A DNA stretch of 64,000 nt, taken from contig NZ_HE610957.1 in NCBI RefSeq assembly GCF_000285515.1, forward strand, positions 1,697,147 to 1,761,146, written 5' to 3'. The number at the start of each line of letters is the position of its first letter. Position 1 is the stretch's first letter. The notes beneath the pieces were generated by a model. The model was not told the origin of the DNA and searched no databases. It was given only the letters and a program-made list of their open reading frames with translations. This stretch comes from Paenibacillus senegalensis JC66 (lineage in GTDB: Bacteria > Bacillota > Bacilli > Paenibacillales > NBRC-103111). The position numbers and the translations under genes are program-made. Shown here one piece after another: positions 18,231 to 27,237 of this stretch.

Positions 18231-18253
18231 CTTGAGCCTCGCCTCCTCAAGCA

Positions 18254-18289
18254 ACATAAATATATAACAATATTGTTATATATTTATGT
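18254..18289. promoter_or_regulatory. Perfect 36-bp palindrome, ars operator
   Basis: The two 18-bp halves are exact reverse complements, with core ATAACAATATTGTTAT centred between 18271 and 18272. On the minus strand TTGACT (18292-18297) lies just upstream of it as a likely -35 box, so a bound ArsR dimer would cover the promoter. Confidence 0.85.
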
Positions 18290-18297
18290 AAAGTCAA

Positions 18298-18505
18298 CTT
18301 TTTTTTATTTCATCCTGCTTGCATATTTATCCAGCTAGGAAAATTCAACCCGAGGATATGGTCTTACAGCTTTTGCCTCAGACATGATCTATGCTCGTAA
18401 TCGGTACAAGGGCAAAGCAATAAAAACTAGCCTAAAGTTCCTTCCGGTGTAACAAAAGAAACAGGCTGCTGTACGATCACCTGTTATAATCCACATGCGA
18501 ATTCG
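18298..18505. other. Intergenic spacer between ars operon and LysE gene
   Basis: No gene seen. AACAGG at about 18460 and CCTGTT at about 18480 can form a weak hairpin 20-50 bases beyond the end of the LysE gene, possibly the leftward terminator of that operon's transcript. Confidence 0.3.
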
Positions 18506-19144
18506 TCATTGCTGTCTTTGGAATGCAACCTTCAGCCCCAGTCCGATATAGATCATTCCGGCGAATTTGCTGCTTAAGCGGCTTAAACGGCCCGTCCATG
18601 ACATCCGCTTCAGCACTCCCTTCAGAGCAGAGACACTTAATACAATTCCTGTTGTATACATAACACTCAACACTACAAAGATGAAACCAAGGAGCAAAAA
18701 TTGCGCAACGATTCCATCGCGTTCGTGATTAACAAATTGAGGCAAAAAAGCTAGAAAGAAGAGCGCCGTCTTCGGGTTAAGAACCTCAGCAGCTGCTGCC
18801 GAAAAGTAGGATTTTAGGGCGCCTGCCGATTCAACTTTTGGAAGTTGCGGTTCTGAAGGCTTGCTTATCATTTCGCGAATTCCCAGGTATAGTAAATATA
18901 CCGCTCCCGCGTATTTGACAACATTGAAAGCGAGAGCTGAACTCATGAGTATGGCAGCAAGCCCTGCAGCGGCAAACAACGTATGAAGAAAATCCCCTGT
19001 TGCAATACCAAGCCCTGTCATAATGCCTCCTTTGCGTCCGCTTTGAACGGTGCGGGTGATGGTAAGCAGAACGGCCGGACCCGGAATTAAAAATAGACCG
19101 ATGACGACGATAATATACGGAATTAAAGTTGAAAAATCGAGCAT
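18506..19144 (-). CDS. LysE/RhtB family amino-acid exporter
   Basis: Membrane protein of 212 residues with six probable helices. The family signature at the start of the mature region reads LIPGPAVLLTITRTVQSGRK, with GIATGDFLH in the second helix and AEVLNPKTALFFLAFLPQF before the fourth. It exports an amino acid or homoserine-like compound; substrate unknown. AAGGAGGA lies six bases before the start. The nucleotidyltransferase-like gene ends 22 bases upstream on the same strand, so they are probably co-transcribed. Confidence 0.92.
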   Translation of the reverse strand: MLDFSTLIPYIIVVIGLFLIPGPAVLLTITRTVQSGRKGGIMTGLGIATGDFLHTLFAAAGLAAILMSSALAFNVVKYAGAVYLLYLGIREMISKPSEPQLPKVESAGALKSYFSAAAAEVLNPKTALFFLAFLPQFVNHERDGIVAQFLLLGFIFVVLSVMYTTGIVLSVSALKGVLKRMSWTGRLSRLSSKFAGMIYIGLGLKVAFQRQQ

Positions 19145-19166
19145 TGCTTTTCCTCCTTCACGGCAT

Positions 19167-19766
19167 TCAAATGGATAGTTGGTTGCGGTTTTGCAGCCAT
19201 CGCTCGAATTCAGCTGGTGTACGCACCTGATTGTCTAATACCGCCGTATAAATGTCAAAGCTTTTCACTTGTTTCCCATACTCGCTTCTTGTTGCCCAAA
19301 CTGTTTTAATATGGAGAATAGAGATAACCGCTTCTTGAGTAAGAAGACCGGGCATTGTGCGAATATGCTGCAGATCAGGTTGTTTTTCAGGCTCATCAAC
19401 GAACCAAATATCCAGCTCCCATTTGCTTCCGCTTTTAGACTGGTAATTCAACCCGATATAATAGCCATCCGGATAAAGCGGATCAGTGTTCCAGCTGCCG
19501 GTATCGTTTATGAATTTCAACTCCCGAACCCTAGAATTGTTCATCAATTGTGAAGCAATTCCGGAGATGGCAGCGATGTCCAGCTTGGGACAAACGACCG
19601 TCAAATCGAGGTCTCTCCAAGTCATTAAACCAAGCGCCGCACTCCCTACTTTTACGGGCGTGCCGGCGGCTGTCAGCAATTGGGCAAGGTTCATTTCATC
19701 CGCCACAGCATCAGCTTCAGCTTGCAGCTGCAGTTGACGGGCAAGCAGATCTTCCTGTCCTTCCAT
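19167..19766 (-). CDS. Nucleotidyltransferase-fold protein of unknown substrate
   Basis: Protein of 199 residues. GSAALGLMTWRDLDLTVVCP (about residues 41-60) has the Gly-Ser and paired Asp of the DNA polymerase beta-like nucleotidyltransferase fold. A later acidic strand KWELDIWFVDEPEK could supply the third carboxylate. This places it in the large group of minimal or antibiotic-type nucleotidyltransferases, but the target is not readable. Glu/Gln-rich at the N-terminus. Likely co-transcribed with the LysE exporter. Confidence 0.6.
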   Translation of the reverse strand: MEGQEDLLARQLQLQAEADAVADEMNLAQLLTAAGTPVKVGSAALGLMTWRDLDLTVVCPKLDIAAISGIASQLMNNSRVRELKFINDTGSWNTDPLYPDGYYIGLNYQSKSGSKWELDIWFVDEPEKQPDLQHIRTMPGLLTQEAVISILHIKTVWATRSEYGKQVKSFDIYTAVLDNQVRTPAEFERWLQNRNQLSI

Positions 19767-19870
19767 TGTTAGCTCCTTTCTTAATCGCGTTCATACGGAT
19801 TCGCGTATGCTTTTTATCAGCCCTTAGGAAAATTTTAAACAACATACTTCCAAACATGATCTATCACCTT

Positions 19871-19952
19871 CAACTCCAGTATTGAAAACAGCCAAGGTTG
19901 GCGGGGTGCGAGGGCTTGTTGCCTGTTGTTGCCTGCGTATTGTACGAAATGA
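19871..19952 (+). repeat. Dispersed intergenic repeat, copy 1
   Basis: Begins CAACTCCAG, continues AGCCAAGGTTGGCGGGG and ends GCCTGCGTATTGTACGAAATG. The same succession recurs at 33606-33712 with small changes and a longer middle. The copy lies in the 325-bp gap between the nucleotidyltransferase-like gene and the AlkD-type gene; nothing else was recognised in that gap except the AlkD promoter region. Confidence 0.7.
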
Positions 19953-20091
19953 TTCCATAGACCGTCATGTCCGCGCAAAATGGGCCTTTCCATGCGCATT
20001 TAACGAGAACCGCGGTTTGCAGCAATCTGTAAGAAATGTGAAAATCGTTAGTATGCTATACTGTTGCTCCAACGAAAGGAGTTTGGTTTCT

Positions 20092-20802
20092 ATGGACAAT
20101 CTTACCGCTGAACGCTTTATCCATGATTTACAGCAACATCAGAATGAAGCAGATATAGAAAAAATGCAGAAGTTTTTTAAAGGCTCTGATGAAAACACGA
20201 AGTGCTTAGGGCTAAACATGCGAACCGTGTTCGAAATTGCGAAGCAATTCATGAATATGTCTTTACCGGAAATCGAACGGCTCTTAGAAAGCGATTATTA
20301 TGAAGTAAGAATGGGTGCCGTGAGCATTATGGATTTCCAGGCCAAGTCCAAAAAAATTTCCGAAGACCATAGACAGGCACTATACGAATTGTACCTCCGA
20401 AGGCATGATCGAATCAACAATTGGGACTTCGTTGACCGGTCCGCTCCATCTGTAATCGGGATGTATTTGCTGGACAAACCGAAAGATAAGCTGTACGAAT
20501 TGGCGCATTCCTCAAATATATGGGAACGCAGAACAGCTATCGTCAGTACATATAGCTTTATTAAGAACGGCAGTACGGAGGACACGTTTGCCATCGCTGA
20601 AATCCTGATAAACGATCACGAGGAACTAATCAACAAGGCGGTTGGCAGTTTTATTCGTGAAGCCGGCAAGAAAGCCGAGGAAAAGCTGAGGTCTTTTTTG
20701 GATAAACATGCCCGCACCATGCCCAGAATCACTTTAAGATATGCTATAGAGAAGCTTGACAAAAATACAAGGGAGTACTACTTGAATTTAAAAAACAATT
20801 AA
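20092..20802 (+). CDS. DNA alkylation repair protein, AlkD/HEAT-repeat family
   Basis: All-helical HEAT-repeat protein of 236 residues, predicted to recognise and excise positively charged alkylated bases. It has the family segment MGAVSIMDFQAK, the RHDRINNWDFVDRSAP core with the Trp-Asp pair used in AlkD catalysis (family knowledge), and ERRTAIVSTYSFIKNG. It ends ITLRYAIEKLDKNTREYYLN. The start at 20092 follows AAAGGAG with a 10-base gap; the longer frame back to 19882 runs through an intergenic repeat and is rejected. A deleted paralogue with near-identical promoter and tail lies at 63207-63333. Confidence 0.88.
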   Translation: MDNLTAERFIHDLQQHQNEADIEKMQKFFKGSDENTKCLGLNMRTVFEIAKQFMNMSLPEIERLLESDYYEVRMGAVSIMDFQAKSKKISEDHRQALYELYLRRHDRINNWDFVDRSAPSVIGMYLLDKPKDKLYELAHSSNIWERRTAIVSTYSFIKNGSTEDTFAIAEILINDHEELINKAVGSFIREAGKKAEEKLRSFLDKHARTMPRITLRYAIEKLDKNTREYYLNLKNN

Positions 20803-20838
20803 GCGCCAAGGGCGCCATGGTAAATGAAGCTGAACTAG

Positions 20839-20876
20839 CAAACAGGCAACCCTGAAGATCATGGGCTGCCTGTTTG
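20839..20876. terminator. Hairpin terminator between convergent genes
   Basis: CAAACAGGCA (20839-20848) pairs perfectly with TGCCTGTTTG (20867-20876) and further pairs ACCC with GGGT-like inner bases. It lies between the AlkD-type and MacB-like genes. The stem sequence is nearly the same as the one at 26405-26440. Confidence 0.65.
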
Positions 20877-20988
20877 TGCATGGGCGTAACAGTATTTTCT
20901 AATGAAAATGAATTCACTGTTTCTAAGCTGCAATACAGTACTGCTTGATGCTGAAAGAGGCATTTCAGGCCCGAATCCATAACCCGGA

Positions 20989-23379
20989 TCAGGATTCGGT
21001 GCGCAATGCAGTCACTGGATCTTTGCGGGCGGCGGTGCGGGCCGGGAACACACCGGCTACCAGCGTCAGCAGTATGCTGCCTGCAATCAGCGACACAGCG
21101 TGGACGACCGTTAATTGAGCAACACCGTCAATGCCGGCCAGGCTGGAGAGAATGCTGTTAATCAGTATCGTCAGCGCATAGGAAACCAGGACTCCGATCG
21201 CTCCTGCGGTCAGCCCGACAATAGCCGTCTCCGCATTAAAGACGCGCGAAATATCCTTTTTCCTGGCCCCGATGCTGCGCAGTATGCCGATTTCCTTCGT
21301 CCGCTCCAATACCGATACATAGGTTATGATACCGATCATAATGGTGGAGACGACAAGAGAAATCGCCGCAAATCCGACCAGAACATAGGAGATGATATTC
21401 AGCACCTGCTGGATCATCGAACCAATCATTTCGGATACATCGGAATAGAGAATCTGGTCTGCTTTTTCCTTGTCGGCATTGTAAGCGTCAAGATACTCCT
21501 TGATCCGATCTTTGCCGGCAAAATCCTTCGGATAGATATTGATGCTTGACGGCGCTGCATCCGCTCCCAGGCTGCGCAATCTCTGCTTTCTGGCCTCCTC
21601 GCTGGCAAAGGGAGAATTCGTAAGAACATCCCTTTCTGATGCCAGTTGGGCCTTGGCAATCGCTGATTGGCCTCCCTGATCGAGCACATAATCAGTCAGC
21701 TCAGGGGTATAGACGATGCCCTCTGATAAATAGCCGACAGCCGAGAGGGCGCTTTCCTTCATGCGCAGAACACCCGTAATGGTCAGCTCCAGTCCTTCGG
21801 CTTCCTCATATAAGCGGGCGTAGGACTCGACAGAAGCCGGCGCGAACAGTCCATTATCGCCTTCACTATAAAAGCTGTCATTCGGAATGACCTTCAGCAG
21901 CGTCTTGCCGATAAGATCACTCAGCTTAAGACTTCCGTCATCCGCTTGAATGCCCATTTTGTCCAGGAAGGCCTTGTCCACCCGATTGTACTCGTCCACA
22001 ACAAGCGCTACCTCGCCCGCTGCTGTCGGATAACGGCTTCCTTCGCCGATCAAATCATAGAGCGACAGAATAAATTCACTGTCCTCGGGCAGCTCCTGCC
22101 AGTAGGTGGAACCCATAGCGAATGGTGCGGACGATTCGCTGGTTTCCGGCAGTGAAGTTTCAAATTTAACGACATTGTCGCCGCCTTTGGCCAGTACATT
22201 CATGTCCACGTTTCGTCCGTAAGAGATCGCGCTGATCTCATCGGAAAGCTCGTTCTCCATCTGCTCGACGTATTCAAAGTATTCCTGCGTCAATACATTC
22301 TGGTGCTGGCGAATATTCCCGTACATATCGTACGAATGAATAACGTCCTCGTCCGTAAATTTCTCTCCTTCCCCGAACAGCATCGCAAACGGATTATCAT
22401 CGGAAGCCGGGGCCATCTGCGGGCTTTCCGATACCGTCAGCGGAACGCCGGACAGCACTTCGGACTGCAGCTGCGAGATAAAGCCCGACAGGCCGGTAGA
22501 TAGCGCCAGCACAAGCGCCACCCCGATGATGCCGATACTGCCTGCAAAAGAAGTAATAAGCGTTCTCCCTTTTTTGGTCAGCAGATTTCGAAAAGACAGC
22601 GCCAGGGCAGTGGGCAGCGACATCGACGTTTGCCGCAGATTCAGCTGATTTGCATCCCGTTTGGCTCCATCCTTTTGCTTTGTGCCGCTTTGATCCTTCA
22701 TCAGCGGGTTGCTGTCGGATTGCACCTCTCCATCGAGCAGTTCGATGATGCGGCTGCTGTATTCGTCGGCCAACTCCCGATTATGCGTTACCATAATGAC
22801 CAATTTTGTTGCGGAGATCTTCTTCAGAATCTCCATCACCTGAAGGCTCGTCTGGCTGTCCAGCGCCCCGGTCGGCTCATCGGCCAATATGATTTCCGGA
22901 TCGTTAATCAGCGCCCTGGCGATTGCGACCCGCTGCATCTGGCCGCCGGAGAGCTGATTCGGCTTTTTGTTCAGCTTGTCTCCAAGTCCTACATCGTGCA
23001 GCGCCTGCTTAGCCTTGTCACGGCGCTTAGACGGGGATACGCCGGACAAGGTCATGGCCATCTCCACATTTTGCAGCACAGTAAGATGGGAGATCAGATT
23101 GTAGTTTTGGAACACAAATCCGATCGAGTGATTGCGGTATGCGTCCCAGTCCTTATCCTTAAAATGCTGGGTGGACCTTCCTCCCAATAACAAATCGCCT
23201 TCATCATAACGATCCAATCCGCCAATAATATTTAAAAGCGTTGTCTTTCCGCAGCCTGACGGTCCGAGAATGGAAACAAATTCGTTGGCTCTGAAACCGA
23301 GGGATATTCCCTTCAAGGCGTGAATCACTTCACCACTGCGGTATGTTTTGGTGATATTGGTGAGCATTAGCTTTGACAT
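20989..23379 (-). CDS. MacB-like ABC transporter, fused ATPase and FtsX-type permease
   Basis: Protein of 796 residues. The N-terminal ATPase (about 1-225) has Walker [12 protein letters not shown], signature [16 protein letters not shown] and Walker [13 protein letters not shown], all typical of the MacB/LolD class. A linker leads to the first membrane helix (about 265-290), a large extracytoplasmic domain of roughly 330 residues, then three C-terminal helices in an FtsX domain ([19 protein letters not shown] onward). Such mechanotransmission pumps act on peptides, lipoproteins or antibiotics rather than moving substrate through a channel. Start chosen at 23379, eight bases after GGAGG. The two-component genes directly upstream probably control it. 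Confidence 0.9.
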   Translation of the reverse strand: MSKLMLTNITKTYRSGEVIHALKGISLGFRANEFVSILGPSGCGKTTLLNIIGGLDRYDEGDLLLGGRSTQHFKDKDWDAYRNHSIGFVFQNYNLISHLTVLQNVEMAMTLSGVSPSKRRDKAKQALHDVGLGDKLNKKPNQLSGGQMQRVAIARALINDPEIILADEPTGALDSQTSLQVMEILKKISATKLVIMVTHNRELADEYSSRIIELLDGEVQSDSNPLMKDQSGTKQKDGAKRDANQLNLRQTSMSLPTALALSFRNLLTKKGRTLITSFAGSIGIIGVALVLALSTGLSGFISQLQSEVLSGVPLTVSESPQMAPASDDNPFAMLFGEGEKFTDEDVIHSYDMYGNIRQHQNVLTQEYFEYVEQMENELSDEISAISYGRNVDMNVLAKGGDNVVKFETSLPETSESSAPFAMGSTYWQELPEDSEFILSLYDLIGEGSRYPTAAGEVALVVDEYNRVDKAFLDKMGIQADDGSLKLSDLIGKTLLKVIPNDSFYSEGDNGLFAPASVESYARLYEEAEGLELTITGVLRMKESALSAVGYLSEGIVYTPELTDYVLDQGGQSAIAKAQLASERDVLTNSPFASEEARKQRLRSLGADAAPSSINIYPKDFAGKDRIKEYLDAYNADKEKADQILYSDVSEMIGSMIQQVLNIISYVLVGFAAISLVVSTIMIGIITYVSVLERTKEIGILRSIGARKKDISRVFNAETAIVGLTAGAIGVLVSYALTILINSILSSLAGIDGVAQLTVVHAVSLIAGSILLTLVAGVFPARTAARKDPVTALRTES

Positions 23380-23472
23380 GATGGATTCCTCCAATTCTGG
23401 TGGGCTGAATCCATCATATCAGGCAGCGGTAAACACCCGGGTTGTCAAAATTAAAGAGACTTTTAATAGAAG

Positions 23473-23489
23473 GTTAACGAAGTGTAAAC
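23473..23489. promoter_or_regulatory. Direct repeat GTTTAC/GTTAAC spaced 11 bp
   Basis: On the minus strand GTTTAC (23484-23489) and GTTAAC (23473-23478) lie one helical turn apart in the gap between the response regulator gene and the MacB-like gene. This is the same layout as the repeat at 14396-14412, and a probable binding site for the OmpR-type regulator encoded at 23496. Confidence 0.5.
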
Positions 23490-23495
23490 GTTCGT

Positions 23496-24185
23496 TTAAA
23501 GACGAAAGCGGTAGCCCGCTCCCCATACGGTCTGGATATGCAGCGGATGCTGCGGATCGCGCTCAATTTTCTCCCGGAGGCGGTTAATATGAACAGCCAC
23601 TGTTTTCAGGTCGCCGAGTGCGTCCATTCCCCATATCCTCTCATACAGTTCTTCCTTGCTGAAGACCATATCTGGATGTGATACAAGAAACAACAGCAGC
23701 TCAAACTCCCGTTTTTTGAAATCTACCTCGTGATCATTTACATATACCCGCTGCGTCAGCCTGTTGATCCGAACCGGACCGGCTTGTATCTCATGGCGAC
23801 CGGGCGCATCCTGCTGGGACAACCGCTCATATTGGGCCAGATTGGCCTTCACTCGCGCCACCAGCTCGGTTGGCGAGAATGGCTTGGCAATATAATCATC
23901 AGCGCCCAATCCGAGTCCTCTAACCTTGTCCGTCACCTCGTCCTTAGCGCTTACAATCAAAATAGGAATCGTGGTCTTCTCCCGTATCGTCCTGCAAATC
24001 TCATACCCGTTAATCCCCGGGAGCATCAAATCCAGGACAATTAAATCGAAGCTCTCTGTCAGGGCCAGCCGCAGCCCTTCCATGCCATCGGCAGCAATAA
24101 CGGTCCGGAAGCCTTCGATCTCCAGAAAATCCTTCTCAATGTCAGCGATGGCCTTATCATCCTCGATGATCAGAATGTTCTTCAT
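23496..24185 (-). CDS. OmpR-family response regulator
   Basis: Response regulator of 229 residues. Acidic pair DD at 9-10, phosphoacceptor Asp52 in LIVLDLMLPGINGYE, switch residues in ILIVSAKDE and YIAKPFSPTE. The winged-helix effector domain ends TVWGAGYRFRL. The gene overlaps the downstream kinase start region by 29 bases, so the pair is tightly coupled. It probably regulates the MacB-like transporter gene 117 bases further on. Confidence 0.93.
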   Translation of the reverse strand: MKNILIIEDDKAIADIEKDFLEIEGFRTVIAADGMEGLRLALTESFDLIVLDLMLPGINGYEICRTIREKTTIPILIVSAKDEVTDKVRGLGLGADDYIAKPFSPTELVARVKANLAQYERLSQQDAPGRHEIQAGPVRINRLTQRVYVNDHEVDFKKREFELLLFLVSHPDMVFSKEELYERIWGMDALGDLKTVAVHINRLREKIERDPQHPLHIQTVWGAGYRFRL

Positions 24186-25608
24186 GCTGATGTGGCGTCC
24201 CTCCTTTGTCTGTATAACGGGGAAGTGTAATTATGATCGCAAGCCCGCCAGCGGAAGAGTGTTCAGCCCGCATGCTTCCGCCCAGGCGCTTTATAATCCT
24301 GCTGCTTATCGCAAGCCCCAAGCCGCTTCCCTGATCGGATGTTTTGCGTGAGGCATCAGTGCGGTAAAATACGTCAAACAGCTTCTCCAACTCGTCATCC
24401 GCTACCCCTGGGCCATCATCCGCAAATTCCAGCTCCACTTCTTGCTCATTAGCGCTGCATGCTGCGGTAACTTCCACCTGCTCCCGTTTTTTGTAATGGA
24501 GACTGTTGTCCAGAATGTTCTGTATAACATTGCGAAACTGGACGATATCCACCAAAGCTTTGGCATTCGGCAGTTGATCTTCAATACGAATCACTAATCC
24601 GCGATTGTCGTACTCCGCAGCAAAGACATCCAGCATCGCGCGCAGTTCGCTTCCCAGATTGACAGGCTCCAAATGAAGCGGAAATTCGCCCACATCCAGC
24701 TTGGAAAACAAAAACAGCTGGCGGATAATACGCTCAAGGCTTTCCGTCTTTCCTTTGATAATGTCCAAATATTTATTCCGCATCTCTGGGGTAGAGGCAA
24801 CCCCCTTCTCAAGACCTTCCAGATATGCCTTGATGGAGGTTAGCGGAGTACGCAAATCGTGCGAAATGCCGGCGATCAGCTCCCTGCGGTTCTGTTCATC
24901 CTTCTTCCGCTCTTGAACCATAGCCAACAGCCGCTGCGCCATTTCGTTAAATTCCGAACAGACTATCGCAAACTCGTCCTGCTTATCATATTGAATGCGG
25001 TAGGCCAGGTTGCCGTCCCTTATCTGGTGAACGCCGCGAACCAAGGTGTCGATCGGGTTCATAATGCTTTTGAACACAAACCGGGTCAAGGCCCAATTCG
25101 TTATAATCACCAAGAGGATAAGGCCAATCAACATCCCGGCTCCCAAAACAACGCGCTGCATCTGCTTACTGCTGTTGTAAGCATCCAGCAGGACGAACGC
25201 ATAGTCTCCGGCATCGGCACGATAAACGGAGCCCCTGTCGGTAATAACCGTGTACGTTCCCGCATGAGATATAAGGTCGTAGAGCGGATCAGCGGGCATT
25301 GCGGCAGGATAAATGACCTCATCACCAGCATAGAGCGCAAGTGTGGCCCCTTTCCCTTCAAGTCTCTGATTGAACGCATCTATCCCGGACTTTTTCTCCG
25401 CCAAACTGGCATCGGCAAGCTCATGGGCAAGCTTCTCAACATCCAGGATATGACTGTAAAACATGCTGGAACGCGGAGAATTTATGTTTGACTCGCCGCT
25501 CACCCCCGTGTAAACAAGGGTAACACCAATGCTGCTCAGGATCACCAGCACAACCGGCAGGATAAGCATAAGGAAATTCGAAAGAAATAGCCGTCGCCGC
25601 ACATTCAA
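24157..25608 (-). CDS. Sensor histidine kinase
   Basis: Membrane kinase of about 483 residues. First helix at about 9-35, an extracytoplasmic sensor domain of some 120 residues, second helix near VLGAGMLIGLILLVIITNWAL, a HAMP linker, then H-box ISHDLRTPLTSIKAYLEG. The ATPase boxes are NILDNSLHYK, DDGPGV and GSGLGLAISSRI. The start is not certain: TTG at 25608 lies eight bases after GGGAGG, and a GTG two codons later also fits. The 3' end overlaps the start of the response regulator, an unusual order in which the kinase lies upstream of the regulator. It may sense envelope-active compounds exported by the MacB-like pump. Confidence 0.9.
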   Translation of the reverse strand: MNVRRRLFLSNFLMLILPVVLVILSSIGVTLVYTGVSGESNINSPRSSMFYSHILDVEKLAHELADASLAEKKSGIDAFNQRLEGKGATLALYAGDEVIYPAAMPADPLYDLISHAGTYTVITDRGSVYRADAGDYAFVLLDAYNSSKQMQRVVLGAGMLIGLILLVIITNWALTRFVFKSIMNPIDTLVRGVHQIRDGNLAYRIQYDKQDEFAIVCSEFNEMAQRLLAMVQERKKDEQNRRELIAGISHDLRTPLTSIKAYLEGLEKGVASTPEMRNKYLDIIKGKTESLERIIRQLFLFSKLDVGEFPLHLEPVNLGSELRAMLDVFAAEYDNRGLVIRIEDQLPNAKALVDIVQFRNVIQNILDNSLHYKKREQVEVTAACSANEQEVELEFADDGPGVADDELEKLFDVFYRTDASRKTSDQGSGLGLAISSRIIKRLGGSMRAEHSSAGGLAIIITLPRYTDKGGTPHQHEEHSDHRG

Positions 25609-25673
25609 ACCGCCGCCCTCCCTATCATTCAATTGCTGTGTACCCCTTAGTATAGGGCAAAAAGGTAAATTAA

Positions 25674-26371
25674 ATGGCATCGAAAAGTAAACAAAAGATA
25701 AACAGCACTATCGTCCTGCAAACGTTGATGGATGAGAGCGCCTTCCCCTGGATGGCGGACTGGTATCGGAGCAAGGTTCAAAATGTGCTCGGCGACAAGC
25801 TGGATGACCGCTTCAGACTATGGTATGTCGACCGCTCCTTGCATGCCGATACTAGCTCGAACGATCCTCTTGACGACCTGCACATCGTTTCATACATCCC
25901 TGCCTTATTCCAGGCGCTGCGCGATGTAAGCGCATGGGTAGAAAAGGACGTTGCGCCACCGGCGAGTACCTGCTATGAAGTCGCGGACGGCCAAGTGATC
26001 GTTCCGGATAAAGCCGATCAGCGCCGGGGCATTCAGCCGCTGATCAGGCTGACGCGAACGGGAGCGAACGCGCTGAGGTCGCCGCCGGCGAGAGCGTGCT
26101 CTTCAGGGCGGAGATCGAAGTGCCGCCGCAAGCAGGGAAGATTACGGCCGCGAGCTGGGATTTCGATGGAACGGGCAAATTCGCAACGGAGGCCGAGATC
26201 AACATTGTTGGTATAGAAGGGACCTGTGCTGTCACGGAGGCGGCCTATTCCTTCGCTAAGCCCGGTACCTGCTTTCCTGTCCTGCGCGTGGCGTCGCACA
26301 GAAACGGCGATACCGACGATCCGTATACTCAAGTACTGAATCTCTGCCGGGTACGGGTCATCGTCAAGTAA
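25674..26371 (+). pseudogene. C-terminal relic of a secreted hydrolase-like protein with PKD-like end, frameshifted
   Basis: The first frame (25674-about 26052) reads LMDESAFPWMADWYRSKVQ and later CYEVADGQVIVPDKADQRRG. It then switches to the frame of 26096-26371, which reads VLFRAEIEVPPQAGKITAAS, WDFDGTGKF and YSFAKPGTCFPVLRVASHR and ends at a stop. A single missing base near 26052 explains the shift (…RLT then ANGSERAEV). The WDFDGTG segment is PKD-like. Large secreted proteins with an alpha/beta-hydrolase-like body and such a tail occur in related bacteria (family knowledge, low certainty). The N-terminal part and start are missing. Confidence 0.6.
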
Positions 26372-26375
26372 AGAA

Positions 26376-26440
26376 GACTGCTTAAGAAGGCAGTCATGTA
26401 TAGCAAACAGGCAGCCATGGAAATGAATGGCTGCCTGTTT
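26376..26440. terminator. Two terminator hairpins between convergent units
   Basis: GACTGC (26376-26381) pairs with GCAGTC (26390-26395). A stronger 14-bp perfect stem follows (26405-26418 with 26427-26440, core AACAGGCAGCCAT), flanked by AAA and TTT and thus able to stop transcription from both sides. It lies between the hydrolase relic and the ferric transporter operon. Confidence 0.85.
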
Positions 26441-26488
26441 TAAGTATGAGCTGGGTTGAGTTTCAAGCCAATATCGTCTATTTACTGC

Positions 26489-27226
26489 TCAGATTGCCCC
26501 GGAGATCGCAGCCTCTTCCCCGCTATCCTTGGCCTCTTTCACGTCCTCCGTCCGGCTGACATGACGTTCATGCATCACCCTGCCAGCGTCTTGCAAATAG
26601 ACGGCGCGATCGCATATCGCCTCGATATCGGCCTGATCATGCGAGACGATCATGCAGGTGATGCCGGCTGTTCGCAAAATGTCCCGGAGCTCTGTGCGAA
26701 TCGCATCCTTCAGATCCGCATCCAGATTGCTGAAAGGTTCGTCCATCAGCAGAATCGATGGCCCGGGAGCCAGTGCCCGTGCGAGCGCCACGCGCTGCTG
26801 CTGTCCTCCGCTTAGTTCATGGGGATAGCGCTTGGCCAAGGTGGTCATCTGCACCAGCTCCAGCATCTCCGTCACACGGCGCTGTCTGTCGGCACGCTTC
26901 ATCCTGTGCAAGCCAAAGCGAACGTTGTCTTCGGCCGTCAGATGAGGAAACAGCGCATAGTCCTGAAATACCATGCCGACGCCTCTTTGCTCAATATCAA
27001 CAAAAGACCTTTCATCGACAATCTTGTTCCCGTTAATATGAACGCTTCCTTGCTCCGGCATTTCCAGGCCTGCAATCAGCCTGAGCAGCGTGCTCTTCCC
27101 GCTTCCGCTCGCGCCAAGAATGCCTACAATCTCACCCTGTCCGATGCTTAGCGACAGCTTGTCGAGCACAGGCGCTTCACGCTTGCTGTAACGGAAAGTC
27201 AATTGTTCGATCCTCAGGATACTCAT
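26489..27226 (-). CDS. Ferric iron ABC transporter ATP-binding protein, FbpC type
   Basis: ATPase of 245 residues. Walker A GASGSGKSTLLRLIAG, Q-loop VFQDYALFPHLT, signature ELSGGQQQRVALARAL, Walker B ILLMDEPFSNLD and H-loop VSHDQADIEA. It lacks the long C-terminal regulatory domain of FbpC/PotA and ends soon after the ATPase core. Last gene of a binding protein-permease-ATPase operon with a Fur box in front, so it powers import of free or loosely chelated ferric iron. Confidence 0.92.
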   Translation of the reverse strand: MSILRIEQLTFRYSKREAPVLDKLSLSIGQGEIVGILGASGSGKSTLLRLIAGLEMPEQGSVHINGNKIVDERSFVDIEQRGVGMVFQDYALFPHLTAEDNVRFGLHRMKRADRQRRVTEMLELVQMTTLAKRYPHELSGGQQQRVALARALAPGPSILLMDEPFSNLDADLKDAIRTELRDILRTAGITCMIVSHDQADIEAICDRAVYLQDAGRVMHERHVSRTEDVKEAKDSGEEAAISGAI

Positions 27227-27237
27227 TATCCTCTCTC

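Noticed and set aside
19882..20091. Longer start for the AlkD-type gene
   Set aside because: The extension runs through the dispersed repeat, while a good AAAGGAG site precedes the ATG at 20092.
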